Of a stretch of 47,081 bases of DNA, positions 41,952-47,081 are shown piece by piece. Source of the stretch: Anaerolineae bacterium (GTDB taxonomy: Bacteria; Chloroflexota; Anaerolineae; J102); the NCBI GenBank assembly GCA_027002405.1, contig JALWZT010000252.1, positions 1 through 47,081 of the forward strand, given 5' to 3'. The position numbers and the translations under genes are program-made. Positions within the stretch are counted from its first letter, which is position 1, and every line of letters begins with the position of its first letter. Below the pieces are notes generated by a model. It ran no database searches. It saw only the letters and a list, made by a program, of their open reading frames with translations, and was not told where the DNA came from.

Positions 41952-43448
41952 ATGAATTTGAAACAGCATTTGATGCAGCGAGACCCTGCCGAGTTGCGTA
42001 TTTTTGCCCAGAATCAAGGCCTGGTCTTGGATGAGGTAGATAGCGATGAGCCCTTGGCCGTGGTTTTGGCCCAGGCCATGTTGGCACCTGAGCACGTGCA
42101 AGAAGTGTGGGCGGATCTTTCCCCCGACGCGCGAGAGGCGTTGTTTGCCCTGGCGCAAACCGAGGTGGGCATGCCGGCCCTGGCTTTTCAACGGCGGTTT
42201 GGTGAGATCCGTCGTTTGGGCATAGGCCGATTGCAGGTGGAGCAGCCCTGGAAGACGCCCACAGGCCCGGCCGAGGCGTTATGGTGGTTGGGATGGCTGG
42301 TGCGGGTTTTTCGAGAGACCGAGGGGGAGATGGTGGAATATATCACCCTGCCTTCCGACTTATCTCCCTTATTGCCTGTTTCCGGCCAACGTCCTCAACC
42401 TCCATTTCCCGGACCTGCGCCCGAGCCCCAGGTGGAGGAGAACCTGGGCGAGATGCTTTTGGATGATCTGACGCTTTTATTGGCGTATGTCCAGAATCAT
42501 CCTGTCCCCCTGCGGAAAGATGGTCGCTGGCGAAAGCAAGATTTGACCCGGTTGGTTCCGCGCTTACGCCTGAGCCGCGTGCGCAAACAGCCTTTGGAAG
42601 CGGGCGGGCCTTTGCATTTGCTGTTTCTGGTTGCGAAAAAGCAAGGGCTGTTGGTCACCCGGCGGGGATATCATCGATTGGGGAAAGCATTGCGGCCCTG
42701 GCTGGAACAAACCCGGGCTGCGCAGATGGCTACCCTGTTCCGTGTGTGGCAAGAGGCCGGGCCTGAGGATTGGAATGATCTCTGTCTGATGCCTGAAATC
42801 CGCTGCCAGGAAGGGGATTGGGCCAATGATCCCATCTTGGCTCGTAAGGCTCTGCTCCAGCAGTTGGCCCGAGCTGAGGAAGGGGTCTGGTATGACTTGG
42901 ATGATCTGGTGGCCATGATGTATGAACATTTCCCTGATTTCCAGCGACCGGACGCGAATTATGATACCTGGTATCTGCAAAACTCTGTGGGAGACTTTTT
43001 GCGGGGGTTCGAACATTGGCCCGTGGTGGAGGGCGCGCTGATCCGCTACATCTGGCGCGGGCCTTTGTTCTGGTTAGGCGCGGTGGCGTTGGGGCCCCGC
43101 AAGGAACGATGGCGCCTCACATCCCAGGGCCGCGGCTTTCTCGAACCCTCGCCTGCCAGCCAGGAAGAACCCCCTGCAGCCTCAGAGCCGATCTTGCACG
43201 TGGATCGAACATTTCGGATCACCCTGGCGCCTCACATCTCTGTATGGGATCATCTCCGAGTGGCGCTGTTTGCCTTTTGGCAGGCCAGTGAACCCCGTTA
43301 CCAATATCTCATCACCCAGCGCGGGCTGCGGCGAGCCCAGAAACGCGGGGTTTCGGCGCAGCGCATCCTGGCCTTTTTGGAACGGGCCAGCCAGAATCAG
43401 GTCCCAGGCAATGTACGCCGGGCCTTGAGCCAGTTTGATAACGCCTGA
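41952..43448 (+). CDS. Helicase-associated (XPB/Ssl2 N-terminal-like) domain protein
   Basis: The coding region starts at MNLKQHLMQRDPAELRIFAQ (41952, AAGGA just upstream), giving 498 aa; the track's 92 extra residues overlap the MBL gene in another frame. The C-terminal part (EPILHVDRTFRITLAPHISV, YQYLITQRGLRRAQKRGVSA and QRILAFLERASQNQVPGNVR) matches the domain seen at the N-terminus of XPB/Ssl2 helicases and in stand-alone bacterial proteins. The front half contains winged-helix-like segments (PDAREALFALAQTEVGMPAL). No Walker motifs are present, so it is not itself a helicase. A role in DNA metabolism is inferred only from the domain. Confidence 0.8.
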   Translation: MNLKQHLMQRDPAELRIFAQNQGLVLDEVDSDEPLAVVLAQAMLAPEHVQEVWADLSPDAREALFALAQTEVGMPALAFQRRFGEIRRLGIGRLQVEQPWKTPTGPAEALWWLGWLVRVFRETEGEMVEYITLPSDLSPLLPVSGQRPQPPFPGPAPEPQVEENLGEMLLDDLTLLLAYVQNHPVPLRKDGRWRKQDLTRLVPRLRLSRVRKQPLEAGGPLHLLFLVAKKQGLLVTRRGYHRLGKALRPWLEQTRAAQMATLFRVWQEAGPEDWNDLCLMPEIRCQEGDWANDPILARKALLQQLARAEEGVWYDLDDLVAMMYEHFPDFQRPDANYDTWYLQNSVGDFLRGFEHWPVVEGALIRYIWRGPLFWLGAVALGPRKERWRLTSQGRGFLEPSPASQEEPPAASEPILHVDRTFRITLAPHISVWDHLRVALFAFWQASEPRYQYLITQRGLRRAQKRGVSAQRILAFLERASQNQVPGNVRRALSQFDNA

Positions 43449-43555
43449 TCCCTTTATCTTTTATCTCCTGTAACTATACAGGTATCCCACCCAACGCTTT
43501 GCCACGAAGGCTCGAAAGCCCCCCTCCGGCTCCCCCCGCACACGGGGGGAGAGGC

Positions 43556-43628
43556 GAAGACACGAAGAGAACCTTTTATTTTCTCCTTCGTGCCTTTGTG
43601 CCTTCGTGTCTTCGTGGTTTTTACCTTG
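43556..43628 (-). repeat. Short CACGAAG-type array
   Basis: Imperfect tandem units seen as CCTTCGTGCCTTTGTGCCTT on plus. A complementary array lies at 27809-27846 and a degenerate one at 45133-45165. Confidence 0.75.
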
Positions 43629-43673
43629 CTATGGAAGGGTAGGTGTATAGTTACTATCTCCTTTCTATTTCTC

Positions 43674-44996
43674 ATGCACGAATCCTCCCTTTGGCTTCCC
43701 CTTATCGCAGGCTTACTCATTGTCGCGGCCAATGGTTTTTTCGTGGCCGTGGAGTTTGCCCTGGTCACCATCAATCAATTGCGGCTGAAGCAACGGGCCG
43801 AGGCAGGCAGCCGTCCTGCCCAAATCGTCCTGAAGATGCTGGAAGACCCGGATAGGGCCATTGCAGCCTCTCAGCTTGGGATTACCGCGGCCAGCATTCT
43901 GTTGGGTATTGTGGCCGAAGAGCCCTTAACCCGGTTGCTCTCCCCTTATCTGGCGCCCGTCTTGGGAACCTTCTTTGGGCCAGCCGTGGCCGCGGGGATC
44001 GCGGGCACCCTGGTCCTGTTGTTGCTTTCTTATTTCCACATGGTTTTTGGGGAGCAAGCTCCCAAGATTATGACTATTCGCGAGCCCGAACGAGTAGCCC
44101 TGTGGGTGGCGTATCCTATGTGGCTGTTTGCCCGCATCACCTGGCCTTTTGTGTGGATGGTTGATGCCAGCACCAACCTTGTCCTGCGCCTGGTGGGAGT
44201 GCAGGGAACCACGGGCGGGCATGGCACCATCGCCTCCATCGAGGAACTCAAGATGGTTCTGGCCCAAAGCGGGGAGGAAGGCATCATCGAAGAGGACGCG
44301 CGGGAGATGCTGGAGCGGGTTTTTGACTTTGGCGAGCGCCTGGTGCGCGAGGTTATGGTGCCTCGGACACACATTATCGGCGTGGAACGACACCAGAAAG
44401 TCCGGGAATTGTTGGAGCTTTTCAAGGACCACCGGCATTCCCGATTCCCCATCTATGAAAAAGATTTGGACCATATTGTGGGGATTATCCCCATCAAAGA
44501 TCTGGTGGCTTTGTTGGTGGAAGAACCCGAATGGATGGATGTCGCGGTAGGGGATCTGCCCATTGTGCGTGAGCCTTTGATGGTGCCCGAATCCCGTCAT
44601 ATCGATGATCTTTTCGAAGAGATGCGTTCGAAAGGGATCGGGCTGGCCGTGGTGATCGATGAATACGGGGGCACCGCGGGCCTGGTGACCCGAGAGGAAC
44701 TGGTGGAGGAGATTGTGGGGGCCATGTCTGATGAATGGGCCCAAGCTGCCCCCTATAAGCGTGTGGGCCCCTCTACGGTGGAGGTGGATGGCCTCATGCG
44801 TGTGGATGAGGTGAACGAACTGTTGGATATCGACCTCCCCGAAGATGACGCGTACGAAACACTGGCAGGATTGATCCTTTACCGCTTGCGCCGCATCCCC
44901 GAAGTGGGGGAAAGGGTGGATATAGGACCCTATCGCCTGGAGGTGGCGGAATTGGAAGGTCCCAAGATCGCTCGGGTGCGTATTTCTCGCATCTAA
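43674..44996 (+). CDS. CNNM/CorC-type membrane transporter (DUF21-CBS-CorC_HlyC)
   Basis: A 440-aa protein. I start at MHESSLWLPLIAGLLIVAAN (43674), since the track's 28 extra residues come from the CACGAAG repeat. Domains: DUF21 membrane domain at about 5-190 with EFALVTINQLRL near 27 and the HMVFGEQAPKIMTI motif; a CBS pair at about 210-330 (VMVPRTHIIGVERHQKVREL, DHIVGIIPIKDLVALL, DEYGGTAGLVTREELVEEIV); and a C-terminal CorC_HlyC domain from about 355 (DGLMRVDEVNELLDIDLPED). Members export Mg2+ or Co2+ or affect Na+/Mg2+ balance; older 'haemolysin' names are misleading. It appears to be monocistronic. No good Shine-Dalgarno. Confidence 0.93.
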   Translation: MHESSLWLPLIAGLLIVAANGFFVAVEFALVTINQLRLKQRAEAGSRPAQIVLKMLEDPDRAIAASQLGITAASILLGIVAEEPLTRLLSPYLAPVLGTFFGPAVAAGIAGTLVLLLLSYFHMVFGEQAPKIMTIREPERVALWVAYPMWLFARITWPFVWMVDASTNLVLRLVGVQGTTGGHGTIASIEELKMVLAQSGEEGIIEEDAREMLERVFDFGERLVREVMVPRTHIIGVERHQKVRELLELFKDHRHSRFPIYEKDLDHIVGIIPIKDLVALLVEEPEWMDVAVGDLPIVREPLMVPESRHIDDLFEEMRSKGIGLAVVIDEYGGTAGLVTREELVEEIVGAMSDEWAQAAPYKRVGPSTVEVDGLMRVDEVNELLDIDLPEDDAYETLAGLILYRLRRIPEVGERVDIGPYRLEVAELEGPKIARVRISRI

Positions 44997-45334
44997 TGTT
45001 TGGTATTAGGTATTGGGTATTTGAATTGTCCTGAAACAGTCACCATGAGCAATAGCTCACCGCATAACGACGAAAATAGAACGCAGATTTGCGCAGATGC
45101 TCCGCAACGCAGATTGACGCAGATAATCTTTCACCACAAAGGACACAAAGAGCACAAAGATATTCTAAATTTTGTCAAGAGGTAATTTGAGGCGAGGATT
45201 CGCCGACAAAGCCCCAAGAAACAGCCAACCCACTCACTGAACACTGAACACTGAACACTGATTACTCCTGTTACTCCTGCTCGCGCCTAACCTCGGAACG
45301 TCCGTGTGAACCACGCCAACAAAGGAAATCTCTT
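44997..45334. other. Repeat block before the 45.3-kb lipoprotein gene
   Basis: The 338 bp contain GCTCACCGCATAACGACGA (also found near 34780), a CGCAGATTTGCGCAGATGC array, a CACAAAGGACACAAAGAGCA array, an ATCAGT array and the module CTCGCGCCTAACCTCG. No gene is seen. Confidence 0.7.
45235..45266 (-). repeat. ATCAGT array
   Basis: Reversed units ACTGAACACTGAACACTGAT followed by TACTCCTG and the CTCGCGCCTAACCTCG module. Confidence 0.8.
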
Positions 45335-46216
45335 ATGATCGATTCCTCGCGATATATCTCATGGCTTCTTTTCGTTTTCTTCCTGGCCTTGGGAGCCGCA
45401 GGATGTGCTCAGAAGCAAACCCCCTCCCCCACGGCCCTGCCCGAGCCCGCGGCCACGTCGCCCGCACAGCCGCCAGGAGCCCCCACGCCTGCCTCGGCTC
45501 AAGCTGCCAGGGAGGCAGGTCTGGACCCCAACGCCATCGCGCTGGACACCCAGGGCCTGGCATCCTCTTGGCGTGCGGTGGCTGTGGAGCCCATCCCCTT
45601 TGGCATGGAGGGGCCGGGCGGCCTCCCCGCGCATCTTCAGGTCCTTTTCAATGATGTGCAGGCCCCTCAAGCCCGCCCGTCGGGCGCGCCGGTGATTTAT
45701 CTCATCCCCGTGCAGCCCTATCGGGCCTTGTGGGAAGCCCACGAAAGCGGAATCGCGCCCACCATGTTGGACCGGATCGCGCAATGGAATCAATCGCTGC
45801 CTCAACCTGCGCCCGTTCGTGGGTTGCCCGCGTTGCCTGTGCGCGAGGCTCAGGGGGTGAATGATCTGGCCACGCAGGTGCGGCCGGTGGCGGGGAAACA
45901 GCACCGGGGTTTTCGTTATGTGGGGCGGTTTGCCTTCCAGGCCCTGCCCGTGACCAACGCGGGGTTGCGTTATGTGTATCAGGGCCTCAGCCAGGATGGG
46001 CGTTACCTGATTGCGTTTTTCTATCCCGTGCGCACCGATGAGCTCCCCGATGATCTGGAAGGGGTCTCGGCAGAAGAGCAGGCCCGTTTGAATGAGAACG
46101 GACTGGGGTATCTGGAAAGTCGGGCCCGGGCCCTGGACGCCTTGCCTGCGGAGGCCTGGAGCCCTGATCTCGCCCGATTGGACGCGCTCATCGCTTCCTT
46201 GCGGTGGCATCAGTAA
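45335..46216 (+). CDS. Lipoprotein of unknown function, 293 aa
   Basis: Lipoprotein signal MIDSSRYISWLLFVFFLALG with lipobox GAAGC (Cys24), then a Pro/Ala/Thr-rich linker to about 55. The outer domain at about 60-293 is unrecognised: WRAVAVEPIPFGMEGPGGLP, IYLIPVQPYRALWEAHESG, GLRYVYQGLSQDGRYLIAFF, LNENGLGYLESRARALDALP. The last part resembles the C-terminus of several lipoproteins that describe a calculated stress or binding score, but I cannot name a family. GGAAA lies 8 nt before the ATG. Repeats flank it on both sides, so it stands alone. Confidence 0.8.
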   Translation: MIDSSRYISWLLFVFFLALGAAGCAQKQTPSPTALPEPAATSPAQPPGAPTPASAQAAREAGLDPNAIALDTQGLASSWRAVAVEPIPFGMEGPGGLPAHLQVLFNDVQAPQARPSGAPVIYLIPVQPYRALWEAHESGIAPTMLDRIAQWNQSLPQPAPVRGLPALPVREAQGVNDLATQVRPVAGKQHRGFRYVGRFAFQALPVTNAGLRYVYQGLSQDGRYLIAFFYPVRTDELPDDLEGVSAEEQARLNENGLGYLESRARALDALPAEAWSPDLARLDALIASLRWHQ

Positions 46217-46281
46217 TCAGGTGCCACGAGCCACGGCTTGCCGATACCGAGGAAAATGGGGCGCAGGTGGCAGGTGAGCAT

Positions 46282-46316
46282 GAGACCTCGGAGGGTCTGC
46301 GCAGACCTCCGAGGTC
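46282..46316. repeat. Near-perfect 35-bp palindrome
   Basis: AGACCTCGGAGGGTCTGCGC continuing into its complement CAGACCTCCGAGGTCT, with one extra G. It can form a long hairpin or bind a symmetric protein. Only one copy is in the window. Confidence 0.7.
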
Positions 46317-46522
46317 TGGGGCCACCACGCCCGCCCGGCGATGAAGTCGCCGGGCTATAGAACGGCGCCGGATGAATCCGGCTAAGCCCCGGAGGGGCGC
46401 TGTTTTTCAGCCGGGGGAATTATCCCCCGGTGTTGGGTGACGACGCGAGCCTGTGGCATACGGAATGCCGTCAGGGGTGCGCTAGCCGCCACGCCCGCCC
46501 GGCGATGAAGTCGCCTCGGCGC

Positions 46523-46570
46523 TACTGAACACTGAACACTGATTACTGATAACTGATAACTGATAACTGA
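46523..46570 (-). repeat. ATCAGT array
   Basis: Reversed units (ACTGATTACTGATAACTGAT and on), followed by the CTCGCGCCTAACCTCG module and AATCCTAATCCTGATCC. Confidence 0.85.
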
Positions 46571-46645
46571 TTTCTCCTGCTCGCGCCTAACCTCGACCTG
46601 ATAATCCTCAATCCTAATCCTGATCCTATTTACAGAACAGCCACC

Positions 46646-47081
46646 TTACCACCGCAGCAGCCAGCGCAGGGCCAGCCGCGCCAACCTGGCCCGCCAGGGC
46701 AGGCGTCGGGCCCGAGGGAAGGGCCAGGGCAGAGGGTAGGTGTTCTCCAGCACCTCTCCATTGGGCCTGTGCAGGCGTAGTCTCAGCATGCCCGGAGGCG
46801 ATGGCGGCAAAGGCAGGGTGTGCACATGGACCCGACCGAGGGGCGCGGGGGAAACATCCCCCTCCCACCAGGGTTGCTCCCCCAGCCAGGCTTCCAGCCG
46901 ACATACCCCCGGCGATTCCAAACCATCATGGACTACCCATAACTCGATCCCATGGGGCGTGAATCGGGCCAGGGGCGCCAGGGGCGCGTAGGAACGGCTC
47001 ACCTGCTCATACGCGGGTTTCGGCGGGCCCTGATAGGGCCACACTCCCCAAGCGATCGCAGGCCAGGGTTCATGCCATTGC
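46646..47081 (-). CDS. GH2 / beta-mannosidase-like glycosidase, C-terminal fragment
   Basis: The track ORF starts at an internal GTG, but the frame stays open to the right edge, adding QWHEPWPAIAWGVWPYQGPP in front. That segment followed by KPAYEQVSRSYAPL is the typical end of the GH2 TIM barrel in beta-mannosidases (WQ-x2-D/E-x-WP-x2-SW, then G-x-PKPAY). The remaining 100 or so residues are a beta-sandwich (GIELWVVHDGLESPGVCRLE, GMLRLRLHRPNGEVLENTYP) and a basic tail (RARRLPWRARLARLALRWLL). About 145 residues are visible; the catalytic part lies outside the window. It probably releases mannose or a related sugar from glycans. Confidence 0.8.
   Translation of the reverse strand, partial: QWHEPWPAIAWGVWPYQGPPKPAYEQVSRSYAPLAPLARFTPHGIELWVVHDGLESPGVCRLEAWLGEQPWWEGDVSPAPLGRVHVHTLPLPPSPPGMLRLRLHRPNGEVLENTYPLPWPFPRARRLPWRARLARLALRWLLRW

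Larger units (their letters stand above)
46217..46645. other. Repeat block between lipoprotein and GH2-like genes
   Basis: The 429 bp between convergent genes hold a CCGATACCGAGGAAAATG segment, a near-perfect palindrome at 46282-46316, REP-like CCGGCG hairpins, an ATCAGT array, the CTCGCGCCTAACCTCG module and a GGATTAGG-type run. No gene is seen. Confidence 0.75.

Noticed and set aside
9573-46570. ATCAGT arrays as CRISPR
   Set aside because: Units are 6-8 bp without spacers of even length, and no cas gene is present.

Overview
The window looks like a chromosomal segment of a Chloroflexota bacterium, probably Anaerolineae- or Ardenticatenia-like. This is inferred from high GC, giant SdrD_B/DUF11/GEVED surface proteins without an LPXTG anchor, a sigma factor/zinc-finger/TPR-CHAT locus, Lgt next to a rhodanese lipoprotein, and intergenic DNA packed with short dispersed repeats. 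No rRNA, tRNA, CRISPR array or IS transposase was seen.

Layout. 1-20.5 kb is an envelope/secretome region. It holds a truncated secreted clan-GH-A-like glycosidase (absent from the ORF track because it runs off the left edge) and two giant modular surface proteins on the minus strand (1790 and about 2497 aa) that share near-identical DNA blocks. Each giant is paired head-to-head with an exported plus-strand protein, and the two plus-strand genes share a 34-bp promoter-like element. One exported protein is a copper-amine-oxidase-fold lipoprotein that appears to have lost its copper ligands. A di-haem cytochrome c peroxidase-like lipoprotein closes the region with a strong terminator.

20.6-26.4 kb is the most unusual locus. 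On the minus strand lie a sigma-70-like factor, then after a 705-bp repeat-filled gap a zinc-finger (zf-HC2-like) protein, and 1 nt later a 999-aa TPR-CHAT protease with an intact His/Cys dyad. Facing its 3' end are two tandem 26-aa micropeptide genes, missed by the ORF track. They have perfect Shine-Dalgarno sequences, a near-identical leader and N-terminus, a variable C-terminal tail ending in PW, and a strong hairpin each. The locus may be a CRISPR-independent protease/sigma signalling circuit with candidate peptide partners.

26.4-28.0 kb is gene-free repeat mosaic. 28.0-33.2 kb holds lgt, a rhodanese lipoprotein, two uncharacterised proteins, a formiminotransferase-like gene and, convergent with it, aroE. 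33.2-38.9 kb holds an Rpn-family nuclease between repeat arrays, a family 2 glycosyltransferase, ferritin, a zinc alcohol dehydrogenase and an SDR oxidoreductase. 38.9-47 kb holds an OmpR-type two-component system, an MBL-fold hydrolase, a helicase-associated-domain protein, a CNNM/CorC-type transporter, a lipoprotein and the C-terminus of a GH2/beta-mannosidase-like enzyme cut by the right edge.

Intergenic DNA is built from a small vocabulary: ATCAGT-type arrays, GGATTAGG-type runs, palindromic cores embedded in ~200-bp composite units, CGCAGAT arrays and REP-like hairpins. Several ATCAGT arrays start with TAGAG exactly at or just after a stop codon, always in the same orientation relative to the gene.
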